DNA from: Glandiceps talaboti
Taxonomy: Eukaryota > Hemichordata > Enteropneusta > Spengelidae
Assembly (NCBI RefSeq): GCF_964340395.1
Contig: NC_135569.1
Coordinates: 4,631,540 to 4,695,539, forward strand
Direction: 5' to 3'
Length of the DNA: 64,000 bases
The translations under genes were made by a program, and so were the position numbers. The stretch's first letter is position 1, and every line of letters begins with the position of its first letter. Under the pieces are notes generated by a model. That model searched no databases and had not been told where the DNA came from. It saw only the letters and a program-made list of their open reading frames with translations. Of this stretch, positions 1 through 11,583 are shown piece by piece.

Positions 1-537
1 AAATTGGTCATTAACTTTGGAAGTTTTGTATCTAGAGACGTCATTCAAATGTGTAACCACTCATAGAGTTAATTGGACTATTTTGACTTCTGACCTTGAA
101 CTTCATCTTCAAGGTCAAATTTGAGATTTGTTAAGCAACTTCAAATGTTCTGTATAGGGTCTCCATTTAAATTGTCTACACTGATATTATAAGGGGTAAC
201 CTCTCTGGTAGGATTGTAGGCCCGTATCATATCAAACATCTATTAACAGAACAATACATCTTGTGTTGTGGGGGGACTATGTCATCAATTAACTTCACGA
301 TACATCTTGTGTTGGGGGCTATGTCTTCAAACACAGAAGAATTGTTATGTACTATGACTGTTCTTGAATAGAATATTAGCCCACAAGTGACAGTGATCTT
401 ATGCAAAGAGTTGTCACCAGAAAACTATTATTACACTCATACAAAAATGTAAAAATTATTTTCTAAATATGACTGTCTTTTTGCCTGCCTTATAAAGCAC
501 AAATAATCTGGTTCAGTAGTGCTGTAGATATTGTGAA

Positions 538-741
538 ATGTATGTATGTATGTATGTATGTATGTATGTATGTATGTATGTATGTATGTATGTATGTATG
601 TATGTATGTATGTATGTATGTATGTATGTATGTATGTATGTATGTATGTATGTATGTATGTATGTATGTATGTATGTATGTCTCTGTATTTATTTATATA
701 TATATATATGTATATATATATGTGACTGTGTGTGTATATAT
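538..741 (+). repeat. (TATG)n microsatellite followed by (TA)n
   Basis: About 36 uninterrupted copies of the tetranucleotide TATG/ATGT run from 538 to 681. They are followed by an alternating TA tract and TGTG/TATA runs to about 741. The Met-Tyr-Val-Cys open frames across it are artefacts of the repeat. Confidence 0.97.
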
Positions 742-1574
742 ATAAATGACTTCAAGTTATCAAACTGTACAGTTGTGCTAAAGTGCGATTGGTGCTATTG
801 TCTCACATTGTTAAATCAGAAAATGTATTACTCTGTGACATGTTACATCAGTAAAAATAATGAAATGAATAATTAACATTTGCACTTTTTAACATTGATT
901 TTTTTTTTAAAAGGGCAGATATCATGCTTTTCATGTAACACTAAGACAATTTGTAATCAGTCTGACCTCAATTTCAAAAATTTGTACAACGACCTCTGTT
1001 TGTTTTATTTGAAGTCAGAGAATCGGTTGGAGTTTTCTTGAACAAGGTAACAGCAAAAGTTAAAAGATTTTTATTTCTGAGGCACATAGTACATTAACAA
1101 AGCTACATATCATGGTAGCTATTAGTTGCCTTGTTTGTCTTGATCATAAAACTGAGTAGAAAGGAAATCCATCACCAATACTGTCTACTTTGTGTGTGGG
1201 AGGATTTCCTTGAAAGGGTCTACTTAATATCTACCCCCTCACAGCCTCACTGATCGTGGGAGGCTCCATTCAAAGGATGTACTTAAAATTTACCCCTCAC
1301 TGGTCTGTGGGCGTAAAGGTGCTCTTGTCTAGTTCCTGCCTTGCATTGAATACCGTTGAAATAAGCTGAATGACTAGATTGATTTAGTTGCATGTGTGTA
1401 GTTGTCAGGGTATGATGTTCTCAGTTCGTACCATGCTAAGCTTAGACACAGTAGAGGAACTGTGGCTGAGAGAATTGTTAATGGTGACGGGTCATTGAGA
1501 ACAGGTATTTTACTACATCTATATGCCTAATCTGTGATCAGAACTACTTTGTCAGGTCAGTTGACTATTTTACA

Positions 1575-1765
1575 GTTCTTTTAAAGGGTAATGTTTCAGT
1601 CCCGGATCATCAAATTAGTGTTATCTTATCAGTGGCGCCATAAAGGATTACATAGGATTATTATTGTTGTTCTGAACCAACTTTTTCTATAACTTTGCCA
1701 AACAAAGATTTTTCACAACTCGATTTTAATCCTAATCTGAAGTGAGCTTTTAAGAGATTTCTGGA
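1575..1765 (+). repeat. Dispersed repeat family with copies near 33755 and 46140
   Basis: Sequence around GGATTACATAGGATTATT ... CCAACTTTTTCTATA ... TTTTAATCCTAATCTGAA recurs with small changes at 46140-46310 on the same strand. A degenerate piece appears in inverse orientation near 33755-33895. The three copies lie in different introns of the two genes, which indicates an interspersed element, not a local duplication. No coding capacity is visible. Confidence 0.6.
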
Positions 1766-2154
1766 TGAAAATGTGGATAGATATATTCACTAGTATTAGT
1801 TTCTAAGTTTGTCTTCAAGTTACAAGAAAATGGAGAAACTGTTCATGATTTATCTCAGGGGGATACTGTTAAACTAACTGACCATCCACGATATAGGTAT
1901 GCCAGAATGAGACAAACAAACTCAGTAGGTTGATCCAATGCAGCTGAGTAAGTGTGTACTTCTTGGTGTTTATAGCTGATACCTCTAAAGTTATAGTGTA
2001 ACTTCAAAAAAGTCAGTCACTACTGTTGTAAATATGAAGACAAACTTGGAAACCAATACTAGCAATCTACCAGCATCTATGTAAACATGTTCATTTGTGA
2101 ATAGAATTGTAAGTCAAGGTCAGTCTCCTTTGACTTTAAATTAAGTTATTCTGT

Positions 2155-2345
2155 ATCAGGATTAGCAGTCGGTAGTTCATGGGTTCGAATCCCATTGGAG
2201 ATGGGAGTTTTCTGTGACTGACCCAAACCCAGTATGAGTGATCTACAGGCTCGATGGGTAGACTGTAACACTCAGCCATGTCTCACTGACAAGACAAGTG
2301 TAAATTCCAAGGCAATCCTGGAGTAATGACTTGAACAGTCAGAAC
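2155..2345 (+). mobile_element. tRNA-derived SINE fragment
   Basis: GGTTCGAATCC at 2182-2192 is a perfect RNA polymerase III B box inside a T-arm-like stem (CATGGGTTCGAATCCCAT). The bases before it (GCAGTCGGTAG) resemble an A-box/D-arm remnant, but the anticodon arm is missing, so this is not a tRNA gene. The downstream non-tRNA body extends to about 2345. This looks like a decayed SINE inside the TNK2 intron. Confidence 0.55.
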
Positions 2346-3390
2346 AATTACTCAACAATGAGCCCACATATGCAATGTTTTGCTAGGCCTTGGTGACTTT
2401 TGAATAGCCTATTGACTGACTGGGAAAGCCTTGACAGTTCCTCGCGACGTGATATAGAGTGTGCAACATAGCCATGTCATGTAGTCCCAAACCCGAATGG
2501 AATACTGTAGTAAAAAGTGTGGCTGTGATTATGTGTGTATTCATCTGCCTAAATAGAATATCACTGGAAGCAATGCCAAGCACAAGAATAATTTTAAATA
2601 AAACAAGTTATTCTGTATTATATAAGATTCAAGTCACAGTGGTTCTAATAGCTCATCATATCAGTGTGCCCTCTAAGCCATTTGACATGCCACTGATGCA
2701 CATAATTTCTAGTGATGTACCAAAATTTACTGCCCCCTATTTCTTACTATGTGGTCACTCACAAGAAATGCAATTTTTTTATCATTTTCATTCACAACAA
2801 CAAAATTTTGCTATCATTAGAGGGCACACTGTAACTCGTACATTATGCAGGTTTGTCTGGTAATCTGTTGAAAGTGTATTGTATTCCACTGACAATATGT
2901 CTTTCAATTCCTGGATTACTGACCTTGTAGTTTATTTTTATCATTTTATTAAAAAATCTTCAGACAGACACGAAATTATTAATCTTAATATCAAATTGAA
3001 TAATTTTACGAAATAAGAATAAAGATGAAAGTTTATTTTGTTTGGCTTCATATATGAGTGTTGAAAACGTGAGATTGACTGCTTTTATGTTTAATTTTAT
3101 TGTCATTTGGACTGGCTTAAGGCCAAGCAATGAATGATTAACCAAATGCGTTCACAATGGGAGACATGCTGCCTCATTGCATTGTCATTTGGACTGGCTT
3201 AGGGCCAAGCAATGAATAACTGACTAAGTGTGTAGGTGGCTTAGTACAAAACATAACAAACATTTCATCTGTCAGCGTTCAAAGTTAAGAGATCGAGATA
3301 TGTTCAGTAAACGAAACCTCCTTCCCACAGGTACTGCCTCTTTATTGAGTGGATCAGTCCTTATATGTAACGAATGTAATCTTTTCACAG

Positions 3391-3585
3391 AGCTGATAAC
3401 TACTGGTGGCGTGGTCAGAACAGATGGACTCGGCAGATTGGTCAGTTTCCTCGGAATGTTGTGGTATCATCTTCAGGAGCATTAGGACCTAAGGATATCA
3501 GTCGGCCATTAAAGCATAGTTTTATCCATACTGGTCATGGTGATATAGCTGGAGATTCGTGGGGATATGCAGATCATATTGATGA
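3391..3585 (+). CDS. TNK2: TNK2 exon: end of SH3 domain and CRIB motif
   Basis: The acceptor is cttttcacag just before 3391 and the donor is GATGA|gtaag after 3585. The exon starts on the last base of a codon and ends two bases into one. It encodes about 64 residues: the SH3 tail with the WWRGQN and FPRNVV signatures, then the CRIB core at 3497-3544 with the I-S-x-P...F-x-H-x-x-H-x-G pattern used for binding GTP-Cdc42. The last residues, WGYADHIDE, continue in frame into the next exon. Confidence 0.92.
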
Positions 3586-6500
3586 GTAAGTTGTCTTTTA
3601 GAAAAGTACACCTCTCTATATTCCAGTGTTTTGTTTAGGGTGGTAAGTAGATAAGTTTCTATCAGTGTGTAGGCAGACAGATTTCAATATGAGTGAGACA
3701 CATTCTACATTTCAATATGAGTGAGACACATTCTACATTTCAATATGAGTGAGACATATTGTACATTTCAATATGAGTGAGACAAACTGTACATTTCAAT
3801 ATGAGTGAGACACATTCTACATTTCAATATGAGTGAGACACATTCTACATTTCAATATGAGTGAGACATATTGTACATTTCAATATGAGTGAGACAAACT
3901 GTACATTTCAATATGAGTGAGACACATTCTACATTTCAATATGAGTGAGACACATTCTACATTCAATATGAGTGAGACACATTCTACATTTCAATATGAG
4001 TGAGACACATTGTACATTTCAATGAGTGAGACTGTACATTTCAATATGAGTGAGACACATTCTACATTTCAATATGAGTGAGACACATTCTACATTTCAA
4101 TGTGAGTGAGACACATTCTACATTTCAATATGAGTGAGACTACATTTCAATATGAGTGAGACACATTCTACATTTCAATATGAGTGAGACACATTCTACA
4201 TTTCAGTATGAGTGAGACACATTGTACATTTCAATATGAGTGAGACACATTCTACATTTCAATATGAGTGAGACACATTCTACATTTCAATATGAGTGGG
4301 ACACATTCTACATTTCAATATGAGTGAGACACATTCTACATTTCAATATGAGTGAGACACATTGTACATTTCAATATGAGTGAGACACATTCTACATTTC
4401 AATATGAGTGAGACACATTGTACATTTCAATATGAGTGAGACACATTCTACATTTCAATATGAGTGAGACACATTCTACATTTCAATGAGTGAGACACAG
4501 TGTACATTTCAATATGAGTGAGACACATTCTACATTTCAATATGAGTGAGACACATTCTACATTTCAATATGAGTGAGACACACTACATTTCAATATGAG
4601 TGAGACACATTCTACATTTCAATATGAGTGAGACACATTCTACATTCAATATGAGTGAGACACATTCTACATTTCAATATGAGTGAGACACATTCTACAT
4701 TTCAATATGATTGAGACACATTGTACATTTCAATGAGTGAGACACATTCTACATTTCAATATGAGTGAGACACATTGTACATTTCAATATGAGTGAGACA
4801 CATTCTACATTTTAATATGAGTGAGACACATTCTACATTTCAATATGAGTGTGACACATTCTACATTTCAATAAGTGAGACGCATTGTACATTTCAATAT
4901 GAGTGAGACACATTCTACATTTTAATATGAGTGAGACACATTCTACATTTCAATATGAGTGTGACACATTCTACATTTCAATGAGTGAGACACATTCTAC
5001 ATTTCAATATGAGTGAGACACATTGTACATTTCAATATGATTGTGACACATTGTACATTTCAATGAGTGAGACACATTCTACATTTCAATATGAGTGAGA
5101 CACATTCTACATTACAATGAGTGAGACACATTCCACATTACAATGAGTGTGACACATTCTACATTTCAATATGAGTGAGACACATTCTACATTACAATGA
5201 GTGAGACACATTCCACATTTCAATATGAGTGAGACACATTGTACATTTCAGTTTGAGTGAGACATTCTACATTTCAATATGAGTGAGACACATTGTACAT
5301 TTCAATATGAGTGAGACACATTCTACATTTCAATGAGTGAGACAGTGTACATTTCAATATGAGTGAGACACATTGTACATTTCAATATGAGTGAGACACA
5401 TTGTACATTTCAATATGAGTGAGACACATTCTACATTTCAATGAGTGAGACACAGTGTACATTTCAATATGAGTGAGACACATTGTACATTTCAATATGA
5501 GTGAGACACATTGTACATTTCAATATGAGTGAGACACATTCTACATTTCAATATGAGTGAGACACATTCTACATTTCAATATGAGTGAGACACATTCTAC
5601 ATTTCAATAAGTGAGACACATTCTACATTTCAATATGAGTGAGACACATTCTACATTTCAATATGAGTGTGACACATTCTACATTTCAATATGAGTGAGA
5701 CACATTCTACATTTCACTTGTTATTTTATGAGAAAACAGGCAGAGCAGTTTATGACATTATTTTACCCAGAATGCAGTATGATAGCTAATTTAGTGTTGG
5801 AGCATGTTTCAGTTTGTTTTACAAGGGTAGTTATGTTTTAGCAGCATCAACAATTATCATAAACTTCGCATATATCAACCAATTTCTATACACAACTAAG
5901 GTTCATTAATTATATTACCCAGAATGCAGTATGATAGCTAATTTGTTGGAGCATGTTTCAGTTTGTTTTACAAGGGTAGTTAGGTTTTTAACAGCAACAA
6001 CAATTATCATACACTATACATATATCAACCTATTTCTGTACACAATTAAGATTCAGTAATTATAATTTTAATTTTTTTTAAATGCTTATAGTAAAATACT
6101 CAATGTTGTTAATTTCTAAGTTATGTTTGATAGTCTTTGTTGTATTTTTACCTCATTATTATAATTTTTCCAATATATATTATAAATTTATTATTTATTT
6201 TTGCAGACCTTGTCACTTTTCATGCAGTGTTTATCCTATGCTAACAATAGCACTTGAAAAATTTGATATGATATATTTGCATATGGCAATTTGCATGATA
6301 ATGGATATTCAAATGTTATCATCATATGATCATTTGCATAATAATGGATATTTAAATGTTGTCATTCCTATTGGTTTATATAAACAACAACAAAGGAACT
6401 TGTTTGCATAAATTAATAATGCCACAATTCAAATAGCTGTTGACTATTAAACCAAAAAACACATAATATGATTTTATTGAGACCCAGTTTTTTTTTGTTT

Positions 6501-9500
6501 GTGCATCTCTAAAATATGTTTCTGTTTTTTCTCTGGTAGAATGTACCTGCAGAACCCAATGCAGCCTGGTGACAAATACGGAGAGATTGGCAGCGTGTCT
6601 GAGATAGAGTCTGGTGTTGTAGTTACAAGTAATAATAGCAAACGCAAAGGTAAGACTGACATAGTTATATTTATAGGTCTTCTACACTAGCTGCAACTAG
6701 AACGTTTTTTTTTCATGAAATAAGAAAAGATATATTCAGTAAAATTTGGTCAGTTACTGATAAAAATGCATTATATCTGTTAATAGTTAGTTAAGGCTAT
6801 GTTCATCCAATGTTAGGTGAAGTTCTCCTCCAGCAATTTCCATTCTCATCTGTCTCTTGCCTTTCTACTCCATGTTGCCGTATTCATGTATGTAGTTATT
6901 TCATCTCTCCATCTCCTTGTTTGTTTTCCTCTTTTTCTTTTCCTAGTCATTGGTTGCCATTCTGTGAGTTTATTGGTCAACCTGGTGTCTTGCTTTCTTG
7001 TATCTGTTAATTAGTGGTCAAATATTATCTGTATGTAGTTTAGCGGCAAGTTTAAATGTTAAACCATTCTACTATAATAATGTTTAAGTCAATATCTGCC
7101 TTGTATGACGTTAAAAATCATCTTCTGACATTGATGCAAAACTTAATTATCTTAACAAAGCTTTCACCAGGTATTCATCATGGCTTCATCAGTGTTTTCT
7201 GGTGGGTACCTGGTGAAAGCTTTGGTAAGCTAATTAAATTTCGGTGCAATACAAGTTAAATCCATTAACTTAGACTGAACTTTTGAAAAGATGAGCTTTC
7301 ATCATCGTGGTATTTGCACTGCAATACAATACTGAAAACATTATTGCATACTTGTATGCAAATGATATGCAAATGATATGTAAATGAATATGCTGTCATT
7401 CATTGTACACAAAATCATGTGAATGCAGTGAATAATTTTTACAGCATTTTGCTGTCGTGGATAAACATAGTAACAGATACTCCAAACTGTGTAAGCGCCA
7501 ATGTGGGTAGTCAGGGGTATTTGCAACCATACCTGCATTGTTTTATGCTGTAACCTAACTACCAGGAACCCTTGTAAAACAAACTGAAACATGCTCCAAC
7601 AAATTAGCTATCATACTGCATTCTGGGTAATATAATTACTGAACCTTAGTTGTGTATAGAAATTGGTTGATATATGTGAAGTTTATGATAATTGTTGCTG
7701 CTGCTAAAAACCTAACTCCCCTTGTAAAACAAACTGAAACATGCTCCAACACTAAATTAGCTATCACACTGCATTCTGGGTAAAATAATGTCATAAACTG
7801 CTCTGCCTGTTTTCTCATAAAATAACAACTCCCAGTACTCGTAAAAGTACAATGTCAGAGAAGACTGCAAGTACTCATTCAAATACCCTAAGTATACCAC
7901 ACTTACACTCACGTGTCATGGGGTTCTGTCATAGTACTCACATAGTATTCCAACTTATGTGCTCAGGCGAGCGGTATCGTTCGATCAAATCAGGTTCTAA
8001 TCACACATTGTTTAGCTTTTAATATCCAACTGCAGTCCGCATTCTTAATGAATCAATTTAAGTTCTCTGTTGACGCATCAATCTTGTGTTAGGAGTCCTC
8101 TACAGAATATTGTTTTTGTAAATTTTTCATTACACGCAAAATCAATGCACATTTCATTATATATGTATCAGTATATATATGACAATAAAACACATATCAT
8201 ATCATATCACACATTGTCTCATGGGAGTCAGCAGACATGCATATTCAATAACAGTATATAAACATTCATGACTTCAAAGTTCATATTACCTTCAAATAAA
8301 ATTATACTTTACTTGTCAATTGCATGTAATGTAAGTGATGCAAAATCATGAAATGACTCTCCAGAACCCCAAATATTTTTTTATTTAAAAATATATATAT
8401 TTACACATTATTTTTAAGTTACACTACGAAAATGTTGCAATGTCGCTTAAAACAAAGAGAACAGTAAGACTAGTGATAATACCGGTACCCTTTTTTTTCT
8501 GCTGTGATGTTCTGCTTTAAAAGTTGCCATTAATCACTGAAGAGTTTTATTGAATCAATACTTTCATTAAATATTGTTTTGTTTTACTATTTGTTATAGG
8601 AACTGCTAGTATCAGAAGTGCAACAGAAGAAAGTCGATACAGTAAGGAGACTTCTGAGAGTGGGATAAAACGGTCCAACTCCTTCCCATCAACTCCTTCA
8701 CCCCAGTCACCTTCAAACGACGGTATCAAAGTTGGTGGTTCTGTGTTCTATGTAAAGCCAGTTACAAGCCAGAAGCATCAAGAGAAAGAAGATGGCGATG
8801 ACACAGAGATGTTAGTTGATTTAAGTCATTCTGATAATCAACACAATATGGAGTACATTGAGAAGAAACCAGCTGTGGATGGATGCTCTCTTCTTGATGA
8901 AAGTTTGCTGTCTCCTTCACAAACGCTCCTTCCCAAGGCGATATCACCAGAATCTAGTCAACAGTCCGGAAGGTACTACAGTCAGGTGCCTGCAGGAAAG
9001 AGTCGAATGACGTACGATGATTGTCAGTCATCAGATACTCAACAAGTGCCATTACAGAGATTTTACAGCAAAGTGCCAGATGGACAGACATTTTCTTCTG
9101 ACATTGTTGAAGCAAAAAATGTTGTGCCGAGATTGTATGATCAAGTTGCCGAGGAAACAAGTAAAGACTTCAAGACAGTGAATGTTATAAAAACAGACAG
9201 GACAGTACCACGACGTTATGATGCTGTTGCTGACGGCAACGCTTCCATTATTCCTACATCAGAGTGTGTTAAAACATCACCAGTGATTCCTAGATATTAT
9301 GATAAAGTACCAGACGAGACAAGCACTGCCAAAACTTATTTACCACAAAGTAGGTTGTATGATGACGCTACGTCGGAATTTCCTCCTCAAATAAAGACAC
9401 CAGCAGCTGTGAAGTTCGGGGTTCCGTCTGTCGGACCTGCGATTCCGACACCACTGTATGACTCAGTGAGTGAAGAGGATACACTGCACCAATCTGATAA

Positions 9501-11583
9501 TAAAAGAGAAGAATACACAAGATTTTATGATAAGACACCAGGTGGAAAGACACAGAGTAAAGATTGGGTCACTTTCAGTCCCAACCAATTAGGATCAAAA
9601 TCTCAAGCCAAGAACCAATCAGTGGCTGGCTACCCAGATGGTTTAAAGTCTAGCCAATTAGGATCAAAATCTCAGACCAAGAACCAATCAGTGGCTGGCT
9701 ACCCAGATGGTTTAAAGACTAGCCAATTAACAACTCATAGTAAGTCACAGACTGTCCAATCAGACTTTAACATACAGACTGGTGTCTTCCAATCACAGCA
9801 ATTACCGCAAGTGCCCATAGCAGCTCCAAATCGCTATGACGATGTCGTTGTTGACAGTCCTACAGAATATGGAGCCATTCCTAAGAAAAATATAACTAAA
9901 GCTAAGGACACACGGTATGATGATGTCTCGGTGAGCAAAACTCCATTTGGCGATGGCATATTGATTCCAGAAAAGGTTGAACCAAAACCTGTGAAAACTA
10001 AAGAAAAATCACCTCAGAACAGTGGTGCTACTGTGGTAATTCCACAAACAGCGACAACTGTGAAACCAAAGTCAGCACCAAATAACGGACAACCAAAACA
10101 ACATCAGAAGCCTACAAGGAGTGAAGAGAAGTCAAAAGGAACGACAAAGTCACAGTCGTCAATCCAGTCACAGCGACCACATGGCCAAGAACAAAAACAA
10201 TTAGCACTGCTACGTTTGTCAGATAAAGAATTCAAACAATTGGAAGAAACGGTCACAAAACTGAAACATGTACCAAGAACTGATGAAGCAAGAAGATATA
10301 TAGCTGTACAGACTAAATCACCCAGAAATCACGACGACCAAACGTCATGTGACACGGCACCTCTCATAACGCCTAAAAAAGAAGTCAGACCAAAACCTGC
10401 ACGGCCACCAGGTCCAACAAAAGAGAGACAATCCTACGACAAAAACGGACCTGACTTTGCTGCTGTTGCAAGGACAGTGCCACCACATCGAGAGAAAGAA
10501 GATTGGAGAGAACACTTTGAATGGATGGAATTTCCAAAAAAGAAAAACAAAGGTGAAAAGGGTAAACAAGATAGTACTGTTGATGATGGACCTAATCTGA
10601 TTGAATTTAGTGACTCAGAAGGTCCTGATTCACCGATTGAGGAGAAACCTAAGTTACCCCCAAGAGTGCCTCTGATGAAAGAACCAGTGAAAGGTGGTCA
10701 CGGACGTAGACATCGCCCACGTGAAGAGTACAGATCTGATCCAACTCAAGCACGCAGCTCAGCCTTATCGCCACCTGAGTCACCTCTTACAAACAGCATG
10801 CCCTTCAACCCTTTCTCTATGACAGATTTACGTCAGGAAGAAGTACCCCCAGTACCCCCTAGGCAGCCGTTAATGCATCCACCAGAACGAAGCAGCTCAG
10901 TTGAAGAGGATGCAAAACCATACATTTACCCAATTCTGGTAGATGGTGAGAAAGTGAGTAGCACTCACTACTTTTTGATTCCTGCTAAGCCACATCATCA
11001 AGATGGTAAACACCATGGCAGCCCTCCCCAAGAGGAGTTTGTGAACATGTCCAGTCCACCGAGGTCACCCAATAAAACAGACGCACCGCAGCTTGCACCA
11101 AATATGGCAGAGATAAAACCGTTCATGAGAGATGGGACTGAACTTACTGGCAAGAGAATTGGAACGCATAATCCAGCAGTATCAAATCCGTTACTGAAAG
11201 AACTGACTGACAAAGGCAAAGATCAGAACTGGTCGTACAAACCGCTAGACTTGACATCCTTGAAGCCAATACTACCACAGGAAGACACATCAGATTGGAG
11301 TACACACGGAACTGTAGATTTCAGCATCAAGGACACGCAGACTTCACCCAGAGACAAAGTATACCTCGTCCAAGATCAAGTTCATGGAGTCACATTGGAC
11401 GAGTGCCATGCTGCGTTGGAGAGGAATATGTGGGTCGTCACAAAAGCCGTCAATTACTTAAAAACTGAGCAACTATTTAGATTAGGGTTGGCATCACGAG
11501 AGAAATGTGAGAAACTTTTGAAAACTTTTAATTGGAATTTGGAGTTAGCAGGATCGGTGTTGTTGGATGAGTATGCAAGCTAA
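3391..11583 (+). CDS. TNK2: TNK2/ACK1 (activated CDC42 kinase 1) gene, 3' part; join(3391..3585, 6540..6649, 8600..11583)
   Basis: Non-receptor tyrosine kinase of the ACK family, missing its N-terminal SAM-like region, kinase domain and first half of SH3, which must lie upstream of the window. The three exons join in one frame and give about 1,095 residues: end of SH3 ([16 protein letters not shown]), a CRIB motif ([16 protein letters not shown]), the conserved step DE-MYLQNPM, a long disordered proline- and tyrosine-rich tail, a Mig6/EGFR-binding motif ([11 protein letters not shown]) and a C-terminal UBA domain ([29 protein letters not shown]). In vertebrates the family binds active Cdc42 through CRIB, clathrin and EGFR through the tail, and ubiquitin through UBA, working in endosomal receptor traffic. 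This domain order separates TNK2 from TNK1. The tail is longer than in the human protein as I recall it. The gene converges with MEGF6. Orthology is an inference from motifs; identity is strong. Confidence 0.93.
3668..5716 (+). repeat. 28-bp minisatellite, roughly 70 copies
   Basis: Tandem units contain the core ATTTCAATATGAGTGAGAC followed by ACATTCTAC or ACATTGTAC. Most units are 28 bp; shorter variants lose ATAT or the ACATT segment. Mixed higher-order blocks (for example the ATTGTACATTTC and AACTGTAC variants repeated near 3750 and 3870) show both unit-by-unit and multi-unit duplication. There are no unique spacers, so it is not CRISPR-like. Confidence 0.96.
5719..5990 (+). repeat. Left arm of inverted repeat flanking TNK2 exon 6540-6649
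   Basis: The sequence from TGTTATTTTATGAGAAAAC through TTACCCAGAATGCAGTATG to TTACAAGGGTAGTTAGG is matched in inverse orientation by 7567-7828 with only scattered differences. The arm itself contains an internal direct duplication (TTACCCAGAATGCAG occurs at about 5763 and 5917), which is also present in the opposite arm. Confidence 0.88.
6540..6649 (+). CDS. TNK2: TNK2 exon: linker after CRIB
   Basis: The exon is 110 nt with acceptor ...ctctggtag before 6540 and donor AAAG|gtaag after 6649. Its first base completes GAA (Glu), and the product begins [15 protein letters not shown], the conserved ACK segment after CRIB. The rest is a serine- and valine-rich acidic linker ending NNSKRKG. It sits between two inverted-repeat arms in the flanking introns (about 5719-5990 and 7567-7828). 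Because 110 is not a multiple of 3, skipping this exon would shift the frame. Confidence 0.9.
7567..7828 (-). repeat. Right arm of inverted repeat flanking TNK2 exon 6540-6649
   Basis: Read on the minus strand this repeats the arm at 5719-5990, including CAGGCAGAGCAGTTTATGAC, both TTACCCAGAATGCAG copies and both GTTGGAGCATGTTTCAG segments. Together the arms enclose about 1.6 kb containing one coding exon. Confidence 0.88.
8320..8520 (+). repeat. Dispersed repeat family (ATGAAATGACTCTCCAGAAC)
   Basis: The motif and flanking sequence recur at about 30430-30545, 39080-39275 and 47530-47705. The longer copies share TAGCCCATAGCAAAGGTAT and AACAAGATCAACTT-like blocks upstream and a TATTTCCTG block downstream. 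It is probably a degraded interspersed element; no protein is encoded. Confidence 0.55.
8600..11583 (+). CDS. TNK2: TNK2 terminal coding exon: disordered tail, EGFR-binding motif, UBA domain
   Basis: This is one large exon of 2984 nt encoding 993 residues to a TAA at 11581-11583, after the acceptor ttgttatag. The first part has about ten repeats of an R-x-Y-[DS]-x-V type motif between 8970 and 9940 (for example [30 protein letters not shown]). A 69-bp exact-length tandem duplication at 9586-9723 repeats 23 residues ending YPDGLK. The middle is rich in Lys, Ser and Pro, with PxxP stretches ([17 protein letters not shown]) that could bind SH3 domains. LIEF at 10597-10608 resembles a clathrin-box sequence. 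[11 protein letters not shown] at 10951-10983 matches the conserved Mig6/ACK1 EGFR-binding segment. The last 75 or so residues form the ACK1-type UBA domain, preceded by VYLVQDQ. No stop or frameshift interrupts the exon. Confidence 0.95.
9586..9723 (+). repeat. Exonic 69-bp tandem duplication in TNK2
   Basis: Two adjacent 69-bp units inside the TNK2 coding exon each encode 23 residues (QLGSKSQ[AT]KNQSV, then AGYPDGLK). They differ at only a few positions, so the duplication is recent. It is in frame. Confidence 0.93.

Larger units (their letters stand above)
1..3390 (+). other. TNK2 intron (5' exons lie outside the window)
   Basis: No kinase or SH3 coding sequence can be found here on the plus strand. 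The stretch is AT-rich intron with a tetranucleotide microsatellite near 540, a SINE-like piece near 2180, a dispersed repeat near 1600-1760, and short local duplications such as CAATGAATGATTAACC/CAATGAATAACTGACT near 3125 and 3215. Open reading frames of 60-130 codons here have no recognisable domains. Confidence 0.6.
3586..6539 (+). other. TNK2 intron with 28-bp satellite and inverted-repeat arm
   Basis: The donor gtaagt starts at 3586 and the acceptor is at 6538-6539. About 2 kb is the 28-bp tandem array (3668-5716). The array is followed directly by an arm of an inverted repeat, then AT-rich DNA with several ATTTGCAT octamer motifs near 6275-6345. No coding sequence was recognised. Confidence 0.8.
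6650..8599 (+). other. TNK2 intron
   Basis: GT-AG intron between the 110-bp exon and the large terminal exon. It contains the right inverted-repeat arm, a short local inverted repeat around 7145-7230 (AAAGCTTTCACCAGGTA and TACCTGGTGAAAGCTTT), and a dispersed repeat near 8320-8520 (ATGAAATGACTCTCCAGAAC). No coding sequence was recognised. Confidence 0.7.

Noticed and set aside
533-876. Open frames of 70-112 codons with MYVC repeats
   Set aside because: They are pure translations of the (TATG)n microsatellite; the same happens at 17796-18314, 22209-22712 and 52413-52871.
2182-2192. tRNA gene at the B box
   Set aside because: The anticodon arm and a paired acceptor stem are missing; a SINE fragment fits better.
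2459-2863. 134-codon plus-strand frame
   Set aside because: It lies in a TNK2 intron, starts inside the region after a SINE fragment, has no domain and no codon signature.
3586-3700. 28-bp satellite as another splice-junction-seeded array
   Set aside because: The unit (AATATGAGTGAG) only loosely resembles the exon end (ATATTGATGAGTAAG) and does not abut it; the similarity is too weak to claim.
3668-5716. CRISPR-like array of 28-bp repeats
   Set aside because: The units are directly adjacent with no unique spacers, and the genome is eukaryotic with spliced genes. It is a minisatellite.
6082-6411. 109-codon plus-strand frame
   Set aside because: It lies within TNK2 intron sequence of low complexity with octamer repeats; no domain and no splice continuity with the TNK2 exons.
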